A DNA stretch of 64,000 nt from a bacterium (GTDB taxonomy: Bacteria > UBP6 > UBA1177), in the NCBI GenBank assembly GCA_017538365.1, contig JAFYIZ010000032.1, positions 25,493 to 89,492 on the forward strand, given 5' to 3'. Every line of letters starts with the position of its first letter. Within the stretch, counting starts at the first letter, position 1. The notes under the pieces are model-generated. The model saw only the letters and a program-made list of their open reading frames with translations, was not told where the DNA came from and searched no databases. Shown here in pieces: positions 57,233 through 64,000 of this stretch. The translations under genes were made by a program, and so were the position numbers.

Positions 57233-59333
57233 ACAGGTTTTTCATCGAAAGCGAGATCCGTTTTCTTTCGATATCGATATTTTTGATTCTGACAGTGACT
57301 TTCTGACCTAATTTCAGGCATTCGGACGGGTGTCTGATGAATTTGTCGGCGATTTCGGAGATGTGGAGGAGTCCTTTTTCCTTTATTCCGATATCGACGA
57401 ATGCACCGAAATCTGTGATGTTGCTGACTATGCCGTTTAAAATCATTCCTTCAACAAGATCACTGATCGTGCGGACTTCTTCGGAAAATTCAGCCTGTTC
57501 GAATTTTTCACGCGGGTCTAAACCTTTCTTTTGGAGTTCTTCGATGACTGAGGGTGAGAGAAGTTCCTGAATCAGCTGGTTGTTTTTTATGATTTCGGGA
57601 TTTTTGACCAGAGTTTCAAGGGTGATCCCCGTTTTTTTTGCCGCGCTTTTTATCAGTTCATAATTTTCAGGGTGAACGCCTGTAGAATCTAGAATTTCGT
57701 CACCATCAAAAATCCTTAAAAATCCGGCACACTGCTCGAACGATTTTGCTCCTATTCCTTTGATGTCTTTGAGTTCTTCAATGTTTTTGAAACGCTTTCC
57801 GCTTTTCCTGAAAGCTGCGATCTCAGCCGATTTTCTGCTGTCAAGACCTGAAATGTAGGCGAGAAGATAGGGGCTAGCCGTATTGAGGTTTGCTCCGACG
57901 CGGTTGACCGCCCATTCTACCGTACGTTTCAGCCTTTCCGAGAGTTTTTTTGCCGGAATATCGTGCTGATACTGTCCGACACCCAAGCTCTCAGGCGGAA
58001 TTTTGACGAGTTCAGAAAGCGGGTCCTGAAACCTGCGTCCTATCGAGATTGCGCCGCGGACTGTGAGATCAAGATCGGGAAACTCCTCTCTGGCAACTGC
58101 ACTTGCGCTGTAAATCGATGCTCCGTCCTCGCTGACAGAGGCGACAACGACATTTTTGCCGAAGAAGTCTTTCAGAATTTCGTGCGCTTCGCGACCGAAA
58201 GTTCCGCTGCCGACAGCGATTCCTTTCACGTTGTATTTTTCGATCCACTTTTCTAATTTTTTAGCTTCGTTTTTATCCAAGTGAAGGTTGAGCAGCATTG
58301 ATTCAACAAAGTTTCCGTGCTCATCAAGTAAAACCGCCTTGCAGCCTGTCCTGATGCCGGGATCGACACCGATCACCGCTTTTTCACCGAATGGCGGCAT
58401 AAGAAGAATCTGCTCCAGATTTTTGTGGAAAGTGTTGAGCGAGACTTCGATTGCTGTCTCTTTAAGTTTATTGAAAGTTTCGGTCTCAAGTGAGCCGGTT
58501 ACCAGGTTTTTGAGTGAATACGAGGCGCACTCTTTGAAAAAATCGGACTTTTTTGCAAAAAAGAGGCTTTCGGTTTTGTCGGCAAGCTCTTTTTCAGGTA
58601 GATCAGTTTCAGCCGAAATGTTGAGAATTCCCTCTTTTTCAGCGCGGTTGAGAGCCATGACACGGTGAGGCGTGATTTTGCGGACGCTCTCCTTGAAATC
58701 GAAGTAGTCGCTGTAGGTAGCGCCGCTTTCCTGCTTGCCGCGTTTGACCTTTGAAACTATGCAGCCGTTTTCGATGCTTGTTCTCACGAGTGTTCTGACA
58801 CTCTGATTGTCAGCGATTTTCTGTGCGATTATTTCTTTCGCTCCGTTAAGAACGCTTTCGGAATCGGCAAACGCTTCGCAGACAAAATCAGCGGCTTTTG
58901 AAAGCATTGCGGCAACCGGCGGATTGTTCAGCATGATGTAGTCTGCAAAAGGGGAGAGTCCCGCTTCGATTGCTTTGTCTGCCTTGGTTTTGCGCCCCGG
59001 CTTGTATGGCGCGTAAATGTCTTCGAGAACCGTCATATCCGTTGCATCTGCTACCGATTTTCCAAGTTCGTCAGTGTAGTTTCCTGTCTCTTCAAGCGAT
59101 TTAAGTATAGCTGCTTTTCTTTTGGCAAGGTTCGAGATTTTTTCTGAAAGATCAATAATGTCTGCAACCTGGACTTCATCGAGGTTGCCCGTCATCTCTT
59201 TTCTGTATCGCGCTATAAAAGGGATCGTGCAACCCGATTCGGTGAGTTCCAGAACCGCTTTGACTCTTGCCGCGGCTATATTCAGAGCGCGTGATACTTC
59301 TCCTATGATGTTTATTTCCTTAAGTTCTATCAT
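57231..59333 (-). CDS. tex: Tex-family RNA-binding protein
   Basis: A Tex/YhgF homologue, 700 residues. An N-terminal helical region (INIIGEVSRALNIAAARVKA) with PFIARYRKEMTG is followed by the YqgF-like domain (VIGVDPGIRTGCKAVLLDEH), helix-hairpin-helix (NIEELKDIKGIGAKSFEQCAG) and a C-terminal S1 domain (GMILNGIVSNITDFGAFVDI). Tex proteins bind RNA and affect transcription or ribosome rescue. It is 14 nt after the TIGR02757 gene. Length and domain order are normal. Confidence 0.95.
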   Translation of the reverse strand: MIELKEINIIGEVSRALNIAAARVKAVLELTESGCTIPFIARYRKEMTGNLDEVQVADIIDLSEKISNLAKRKAAILKSLEETGNYTDELGKSVADATDMTVLEDIYAPYKPGRKTKADKAIEAGLSPFADYIMLNNPPVAAMLSKAADFVCEAFADSESVLNGAKEIIAQKIADNQSVRTLVRTSIENGCIVSKVKRGKQESGATYSDYFDFKESVRKITPHRVMALNRAEKEGILNISAETDLPEKELADKTESLFFAKKSDFFKECASYSLKNLVTGSLETETFNKLKETAIEVSLNTFHKNLEQILLMPPFGEKAVIGVDPGIRTGCKAVLLDEHGNFVESMLLNLHLDKNEAKKLEKWIEKYNVKGIAVGSGTFGREAHEILKDFFGKNVVVASVSEDGASIYSASAVAREEFPDLDLTVRGAISIGRRFQDPLSELVKIPPESLGVGQYQHDIPAKKLSERLKRTVEWAVNRVGANLNTASPYLLAYISGLDSRKSAEIAAFRKSGKRFKNIEELKDIKGIGAKSFEQCAGFLRIFDGDEILDSTGVHPENYELIKSAAKKTGITLETLVKNPEIIKNNQLIQELLSPSVIEELQKKGLDPREKFEQAEFSEEVRTISDLVEGMILNGIVSNITDFGAFVDIGIKEKGLLHISEIADKFIRHPSECLKLGQKVTVRIKNIDIERKRISLSMKNL

Positions 59334-59347
59334 ATTTCTCCTGCAGT

Positions 59348-60109
59348 TTATCTGTTTGTCACTTTTTTTACTTCCGACTTGAAATCGTCGAAAGTCATGT
59401 CGTCGCGAATTCCGAAGCGGGTGAGCGCAAAGTCGTATTTTACAGGGTCAGCGGGTGAAATTTCTGCAAAATGGGAGGTTATTTCGAGCGCGGTTTTGTA
59501 GTTGGGTGCCTTTTTTTCTGTAAAACCGAGGATTTTCGCCGCCTTGAACGCGTGAGTATCGAGCGGAACTACCAGATCGGCTGCTTTCGCCTTTGTCCAG
59601 CCGCCTGGATCAACCTCATCGGAGCGCACCATCCAGCGGAAAAAGAGATTGAGCCTTTTGCACGCCGAGCCGTCACAGGGAGAGGGGATGAGATACGATT
59701 TTCGGCAAAGATTCATCTCATCGGCAAACTTTTCGACTCCGCAGAGATAGAGGTTTTCGAAGTTCCCGTATTCTTTGAGGACGTGCTTTATCCCGCATAA
59801 AAGCCTGACGATATCGGCATCAGTCGTGAATCTGTGGACAAAGCCTCTGTATATTGCGGCAAGATCCTTTTCATTATGAGAAGTGACGAAATCGAACGGT
59901 TTTCCTTCCATCGGTTGCAGGATTTTGTCAACGGATTTCAGTATCTGCGCCACTCTGCCGTAAGCAAGAGAAGAAGCTAAAAGCCCTGTAATTTCGCGGT
60001 CTTTTATGTCGGGATAGTCATACAGAAATTTGAGCGGATCGGGATCTACAAGTCCTCTTTTATTGAGTTTTTTGTAGAGCGATTCGAGAAGATCTTTGAG
60101 TTCGCGCAT
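59348..60109 (-). CDS. TIGR02757 (DUF2400) family protein
   Basis: A 253-residue protein matching TIGR02757/DUF2400, a helical family with a distant link to DNA glycosylases. Segments are DPDPLKFLYDYPDIKDREIT, LLASSLAYGRVAQIL, PSPCDGSACKRLNLFFRWMV, and DLVVPLDTHAFKAAKILGF. Function is not established. It sits between a DUF1566 lipoprotein gene and tex on the same strand. Confidence 0.9.
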   Translation of the reverse strand: MRELKDLLESLYKKLNKRGLVDPDPLKFLYDYPDIKDREITGLLASSLAYGRVAQILKSVDKILQPMEGKPFDFVTSHNEKDLAAIYRGFVHRFTTDADIVRLLCGIKHVLKEYGNFENLYLCGVEKFADEMNLCRKSYLIPSPCDGSACKRLNLFFRWMVRSDEVDPGGWTKAKAADLVVPLDTHAFKAAKILGFTEKKAPNYKTALEITSHFAEISPADPVKYDFALTRFGIRDDMTFDDFKSEVKKVTNR

Positions 60110-60145
60110 TGTATGCTCCTTTTCTAAATTTTGCAGGAATTCAGG

Positions 60146-60709
60146 CTACTTGACGCAGCGGACAAAGTAAGTGAACTGCTTGTCGTCAATATAGAGATCG
60201 CCGCTATCGAAAACGACGGTCCACGCAGCATCGAATTCGGTATATCCGGCATCAACGGAAGAAGACCAGAAGCAGTCAATATCGCCTAATCTGCTGTATC
60301 TTCCGTCTTCGTGATGGACACACCGGCACTCTTCTTCGCTCCAGCAACTGTCAAAAGAGAGGCATTCGGAATCTTTGACTGCGCACGAACCGCCTGTAAC
60401 AGAGCCCGAACAGTTCCGGATAAGAGTTCTCCATTCATTTATATCAGGCAGCCGCCAGCCGCTTAAATCCTTTTCCGAGTAGTTTTTGCAGTAGTTGAGA
60501 GCATCTTCCCAACTCATTTTCTCTATTGCTTTTGCCGACCATGTGAGACCGCTTTCCGAATCAATGCAGGGAGTTTCGGATGACGGGCTGCATTCCGGGA
60601 TGCTGTTTTTTTCGGGATCGGTCGTTCCGCTGTCTTCATTTCCGCCGCCGCAACAGATCATCAGGAAAACAAGTGCTGAAAAAGCAATAAAAACAGAGAT
60701 TTTTTTCAT
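60146..60709 (-). CDS. DUF1566-domain lipoprotein
   Basis: A 187-residue lipoprotein (lipobox FLMICC) with a DUF1566/Lcl C-terminal domain: SESGLTWSAKAIEKMSWEDA, ALNYCKNYSEKDLSGWRLPD, INEWRTLIRNC, FWSSSVDAGYTEFDAAWTV and a terminal YFVRCVK. Ten Cys suggest disulfides. The domain is common in surface lipoproteins of this sort of genome; its ligand is unknown. It has its own promoter. Confidence 0.88.
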   Translation of the reverse strand: MKKISVFIAFSALVFLMICCGGGNEDSGTTDPEKNSIPECSPSSETPCIDSESGLTWSAKAIEKMSWEDALNYCKNYSEKDLSGWRLPDINEWRTLIRNCSGSVTGGSCAVKDSECLSFDSCWSEEECRCVHHEDGRYSRLGDIDCFWSSSVDAGYTEFDAAWTVVFDSGDLYIDDKQFTYFVRCVK

Positions 60710-60741
60710 TTTTTACTCCTTGTTAATCAAAAAACGCGGAA

Positions 60742-60769
60742 ATCTTAGGAAAAACGGTTTAAAAGGCAA
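60742..60769 (-). promoter_or_regulatory. Promoter of the DUF1566-TIGR02757-tex unit
   Basis: On the minus strand TTGCCT (60769-60764) and TAAGAT (60747-60742) are 16 nt apart, about 32 nt before the start. Confidence 0.5.
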
Positions 60770-60887
60770 GATTTGTCGGAGCGCGGGGAACCAGCCTGCA
60801 TAATGATGAAAGAAATTTAAAATTCCCCTTTAAATTAAAATATTTTTCAGTAAAATAGCGGCGCGGACAGAAAAAGGAGGTTTTTAA

Positions 60888-61142
60888 ATGTGCCGGATAG
60901 AAGTTCAAATACCGGAAGCGGTTCTTTATGACACCCACATGACGGCGGTTCAGGTCAGTGAATACGCAAAAAAGCTCATCGCGCTTGAGTATTACACGCG
61001 TCACCATGTTTCAATCGGTTATTGTGCGGAAATCGCTGAAATGACGGAAGAGGATTTTATAAAATTCCTTGGTCAGCAGGGAATTTCGATATTTCAATTC
61101 GATGATAAAAACAGTTTCATGGAAGAGCTGACTAATGCGTAG
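60888..61142 (+). CDS. UPF0175-family antitoxin
   Basis: An 84-residue UPF0175 protein. AYxxKLxAleYYxxhxvSxGxaAEIA-type residues are seen as YAKKLIALEYYTRHHVSIGY followed by CAEIAEMTEEDFIKFLGQQG. UPF0175 proteins are found as partners of DUF3368 PIN toxins. AAGGAGG precedes the ATG. It overlaps the toxin gene by 8 nt. A weak TAAAAT box (60851-60856) lies upstream. Confidence 0.85.
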   Translation: MCRIEVQIPEAVLYDTHMTAVQVSEYAKKLIALEYYTRHHVSIGYCAEIAEMTEEDFIKFLGQQGISIFQFDDKNSFMEELTNA

Positions 61143-61620
61143 AATTATTGTAAATTCAACGCCTCTCATAGTTCTGAGCAACATCGGGCATCTGAATCTG
61201 CTTAAAGATCTGTACGGCGAAATTTATATTCCGCAAGCCGTTTTCGACGAAGTTACTCAAAAAAACGACTCAGCCAACAGAGAAATATGCAGCAATTCCG
61301 GTTGGATTCATGTCTGTAAAATTCAAAATGAAACGGCAAAACGGATGTATCAGGCAAAACTTCATGCCGGTGAAGTCGAAGTCATGATTCTTGCCCAGGA
61401 AAATCCGAAAGCCGATCTGCTTATAATTGATGATCTCGCAGCAAAAAACACCGCAAAGTTCTTAGGTCTGAAAGTCACCGGAACTTTGGGAATAATATTG
61501 AAAGCCAAACGTGAACACTTGATTGAAAAAGTAGAGCCGATACTGAATCAAATGATTGCGGACGGTTTTTATATCACTCAGAAAATCTATGACTGGGTAA
61601 AATCGGAAGCGGGAGAATAA
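61135..61620 (+). CDS. DUF3368-family PIN-domain toxin
   Basis: A 161-residue PIN-like nuclease. Asp/Ser near the N-terminus (IIVNSTPLIVLSNIGHLNLL; the family usually has SxxSPLI or DTSPLI), Glu in LHAGEVEVMILAQE, and the DLLIIDDLAAKNTAKFLGL segment (Asp pair) form the acidic site. It probably cuts RNA when the UPF0175 partner is lost. The N-terminal Asp is Asn here (VNST), which is common in the DUF3368 branch. Overlaps the antitoxin gene. Confidence 0.87.
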   Translation: MRRIIVNSTPLIVLSNIGHLNLLKDLYGEIYIPQAVFDEVTQKNDSANREICSNSGWIHVCKIQNETAKRMYQAKLHAGEVEVMILAQENPKADLLIIDDLAAKNTAKFLGLKVTGTLGIILKAKREHLIEKVEPILNQMIADGFYITQKIYDWVKSEAGE

Positions 61621-61654
61621 TTCTAATCAGCGTTTCTGACGCAGCGAATAGCAT

Positions 61655-63685
61655 TTATTTCACGTCTTTCATGACTTTCGCGATGAGTTCGTCACTGACT
61701 ATGTAGGGAAGGGTCAGGTGGTCGTTGTGGTCGTTGTTTTTGTTGTATTCGACGACTGTTTCGATCGAATGCTCGTTTCTTGCCCACGCTCTTCTTGAAA
61801 CGCCGCCCATGACATCCCACGGGAATGCGATATCAAGTATTGCATCAACTCTTTCGGAGCCGTCGAGGACCATTCCGAAGCCGCCGTTGATCGATTTACC
61901 GATGCCGACTCCGCCGCCGTTGTGGAGTGCTACAAGGCTCATGCCTCTCGCGCAGTTGCCGGCGAAAATGTTGGTCGCCATGTCGGCCATGATGTTGGAA
62001 CCGTCCTTGATGTTCGATGTTTCGCGGTACGGGCTGTCTGTGCCGCCTGTATCGTGGTGGTCACGTCCGAGCATGATAGGTCCGACTATGCCTTCACGGA
62101 CTAACTGGTTGAATTTCTTGGCGATCTGCGTTCTTCCGGCAGCGTCCTGATAAAGGATCCTTGCCTGAGTTCCAACGACGAGTTTGTTTTTCATCGCGTC
62201 TTTTACCCAGTGGTAGTTGTCCTTGTCCTGATAACGGAGCACCGGTCTGCAGTGTGCGATGACTTCCGCAGCAGCTTCATCGGTTTTTGCAAGGTCGCTC
62301 TCTTTGCCGCTGAGGCATACCCAGCGGAAGGGGCCGTAACCGTAATCGAAAAGTTCGGGTCCAAGAATATCCTCGACGTAGCTCGGCCAGATGAAGCCTT
62401 CAAAAGTATCTTTTCCGTTTTTGGAGATCTCTTTGACGCCGGCATCGAAGATCGCTCTCATGAAGGAGTTGCCGTAATCAAAGAAGTATGTTCCTTTTGC
62501 AACGAGCTTTTTGATGACTTCGAAATGTCTTCTCAAAGTTGCGTCAACAAGCTGGCGGAACTTCGGTTTGTCGTTAGCCAGAAGTGCCGTTCTCTCTTCG
62601 AATGTGATCCCTGCCGGGCAGTAGCCGCCTTCATAGACCGCGTGGCAGCTCGTCTGGTCGCTGAGAAGGTCAATGTGAATGTTTTTGGAGTCTGCATACT
62701 CAAGCAGATCGACGATGTTTCCGTGGTAAGCGATACTGATGGGCTCCTTTTTCTCAATGTATTCAAACGCTTCCTTGAATGCCTCTTCGGCACTGTCGGT
62801 AACGAGCGATACCCAGCCCTGCGAGTGTCTTGTCTCGATTCTTGAAGCATCGACTTCTGCGAAAATACCGACACCTTTTGCAATTTCAACTGCTTTCGGC
62901 TGTGCTCCGCTCATGCCGCCGAGACCGCTGGAAACGAAGAGTTTGCCGCGAAGGTCACCGTCCCACGGAACGCCGAGTTTCATTCTTCCGGCAATTAAAA
63001 TCGTGTTGTATGTGCCGTGAACGATTCCCTGCGGACCGATGTACATCCAGCCGCCTGCAGTCATCTGACCGTAGTTCGCTACACCGAGTGCAGCCGCGCG
63101 GTTGAAGTTCTGCATATCGTCGAAAAGACCGACCATAAGTCCGTTCGTCGTGATGACACGCGGCGCTCTTTTGTGCGATTTGAAAAGGCCGAGCGGATGA
63201 CCGCTGTGGAGAACGAGCGTCTGTTCGTCAGTCATGACTTCAAGATATTTTTTGATGAGGCGATACTGCATCCAGTTCTGACAGACCTGACCTGTTTCAC
63301 CGTAAGTAACGAGTTCGTAGGGATAAAGTGCCGTCGCGAAGTCGAGGTTGTTGTCGATCATGACTTGGAATGCCTTGCCTTCGATGCAGTTTCCCTTGTA
63401 GGAATCTATCGGTTTGCCCCAGATATGTCCTTCCGGGCGGAAGCGGTAGCCGTAAATCCTGCCGCGGGTGAGAAGTTCATCCAGAAATTCGGGAGCAAGG
63501 GCTTCGTGAAGTTCTTCCGGAACGTAGCGGAGAGCATTCCTGAGGGAAAGTTCGATCTCGTTTTTGGTGAGAGTGAGCTCTCTTTTCGGAGCGCGTCTGA
63601 TACCCTCGACGAATTTCGGGTATTCGGGAAGAACGGGGTCGAGTTTGATAGTCATTGCATTTGAAATGTCGAAATTATTGAGCAT
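61655..63685 (-). CDS. hutU: Urocanate hydratase
   Basis: Urocanase converts urocanate to imidazolone propionate using tightly bound NAD. The 676-residue form is longer than the 550-residue E. coli-type. Segments are YGETGQVCQNWMQYRLIKKY, LVLHSGHPLGLFKS, GGWMYIGPQGIVHGTYNTI, GKLFVSSGLGGMSGAQPKA, and RDHHDTGGTDSPYRET. The start is the ATG at 63685 after GGAGG. No other hut gene is in the window. Confidence 0.96.
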   Translation of the reverse strand: MLNNFDISNAMTIKLDPVLPEYPKFVEGIRRAPKRELTLTKNEIELSLRNALRYVPEELHEALAPEFLDELLTRGRIYGYRFRPEGHIWGKPIDSYKGNCIEGKAFQVMIDNNLDFATALYPYELVTYGETGQVCQNWMQYRLIKKYLEVMTDEQTLVLHSGHPLGLFKSHKRAPRVITTNGLMVGLFDDMQNFNRAAALGVANYGQMTAGGWMYIGPQGIVHGTYNTILIAGRMKLGVPWDGDLRGKLFVSSGLGGMSGAQPKAVEIAKGVGIFAEVDASRIETRHSQGWVSLVTDSAEEAFKEAFEYIEKKEPISIAYHGNIVDLLEYADSKNIHIDLLSDQTSCHAVYEGGYCPAGITFEERTALLANDKPKFRQLVDATLRRHFEVIKKLVAKGTYFFDYGNSFMRAIFDAGVKEISKNGKDTFEGFIWPSYVEDILGPELFDYGYGPFRWVCLSGKESDLAKTDEAAAEVIAHCRPVLRYQDKDNYHWVKDAMKNKLVVGTQARILYQDAAGRTQIAKKFNQLVREGIVGPIMLGRDHHDTGGTDSPYRETSNIKDGSNIMADMATNIFAGNCARGMSLVALHNGGGVGIGKSINGGFGMVLDGSERVDAILDIAFPWDVMGGVSRRAWARNEHSIETVVEYNKNNDHNDHLTLPYIVSDELIAKVMKDVK

Positions 63686-63716
63686 TGTTTCCTCCAAAAC
63701 AGGTTTTTAACGGCGA

Positions 63717-63744
63717 AATATACTATTTAAGGCAAAAGTTTCAA
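63717..63744 (-). promoter_or_regulatory. Promoter of hutU
   Basis: On the minus strand TTGAAA (63744-63739) and TATATT (63722-63717) are 16 nt apart, about 32 nt before the start. No operator was recognised. Confidence 0.65.
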
Positions 63745-63781
63745 GAATGTAGGAGAAAATTTTAAGGTCTGTTTTTAATTC

Positions 63782-63853
63782 CCTTCGCTGTATTCTGTCC
63801 CTCGCCATTATGGAGAGGGAATAAGGGTGAGGTCAGAGAAGAGGGATGAGGTC
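63782..63853. repeat. Interspersed repeat of the CCCT..GCCA.TATGGAG type, copy 2
   Basis: CCCTCGCCATTATGGAGAGG followed by AAGGGTGAGGTC and GAGGGATGAGGTC, a relative of the element at 27877-27944. It ends at the -35 box of the tmRNA gene. Confidence 0.5.
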
Positions 63854-63881
63854 TTGATTTTCAGCGGTGTTTGACTATAAT
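63854..63881 (+). promoter_or_regulatory. Promoter of tmRNA
   Basis: TTGATT (63854-63859) and TATAAT (63876-63881) with a 16-nt spacer, about 29 nt before the inferred transcript 5' end region and 36 nt before the mature tmRNA start. Confidence 0.7.
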
Positions 63882-63916
63882 ATCCGCCGTTCTTTCGGAA
63901 CGCTTCTTTGACAAGT

Positions 63917-64000
63917 GGGGATGACTTGGTTTCGACAGGGAGGCTGGATTTTCCGGCTGCATGCCGAGGCGCCGCTGGCCTCGTAAAAAGCGGCAAAACA
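63917..64000 (+). ncRNA. ssrA: tmRNA, 5' portion (cut by window edge)
   Basis: The sequence GGGGATGACTTGGTTTCGAC is the conserved 5' end of one-piece tmRNA: the acceptor strand GGGG(A/C)TGA followed by the D-loop-like GGTTTCGACAGGG. A hairpin (GGCTGGATTTTCCGGC region) and the start of the first pseudoknot area follow, but the resume codon, tag and 3' half lie beyond the window. The RNA rescues stalled ribosomes with SmpB. The conserved start makes the call firm though only 84 nt are present. Confidence 0.9.

Overview
The window looks like chromosome from an uncultured Gram-negative bacterium of moderate GC. Many exported proteins start MKK and end their signal peptide with a lipobox Cys. Several carry long Asp/Glu/Thr-rich linkers after that Cys. 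An S8 protease has a MopE-like DDDCDG motif and one lipoprotein has an IgGFc-binding-type domain. The order trmD, SPOUT methyltransferase, rplS also recalls deltaproteobacterial or Myxococcota-type lineages. This placement is inference with low confidence. Most predicted promoters share a -35 of the TTGAnn type and a -10 of the TATAnT type separated by exactly 16 nt, and strong GGAGG ribosome sites are the rule.

Region 1-9022 is one forward block: cupin (5' end outside the window), nitroreductase, flavin reductase, monooxygenase-fold protein, alpha/beta hydrolase, flavodoxin-like protein, larE-larB-larC (nickel-pincer cofactor synthesis), two small membrane proteins, a DUF362 lipoprotein and a TetR regulator. 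No LarA is present. Region 9104-16113 is a surface module: two tandem CotH-kinase-like lipoproteins, a divergent S8 protease and an SDR enzyme. Region 16219-18038 holds an AbiE-type toxin-antitoxin pair followed by a 32-bp degenerate tandem repeat. Region 18039-27715 is mostly housekeeping: epimerase, purE, threonylcarbamoyl-AMP synthase, trmN6-like, DUF1232, holA, glyQ, glyS and lysS.

Region 27950-31845 (minus) has an atypical EF-G-like GTPase, a reduced sigma-54-activator-like protein and a Dus enzyme. Region 31976-37333 is a tight operon of unusual content: hybrid histidine kinase, SUMF1-fold lipoprotein, CysN-like GTPase with a P-loop-less APS-kinase-like tail, and a TIGR02452 PARG-like macrodomain protein. 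A REP-type transposase follows. Region 38512-42953 (minus) is the glycine cleavage operon gcvT-gcvH-gcvPA-gcvPB, with a terminator-like hairpin between gcvH and gcvPA. Region 43062-47806 (minus) carries an LpoA/LppC-like lipoprotein, trmD, an RNA methyltransferase, rplS and an unknown exported protein.

Region 47950-52410 contains an IgGFc-binding-type lipoprotein, then a DUF4143-type ATPase framed by arrays of a 16-bp motif spaced exactly 33 bp apart and by 55-bp direct repeats, then a Cys-rich lipoprotein. The rest is dgt, a citryl-CoA-lyase-like protein with valS, tex, TIGR02757, a DUF1566 lipoprotein, a UPF0175/DUF3368 toxin-antitoxin pair, hutU, and the 5' end of tmRNA cut by the window edge. 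Three dispersed repeat families sit at gene ends; in two or three cases they supply the stop codon of the neighbouring gene.
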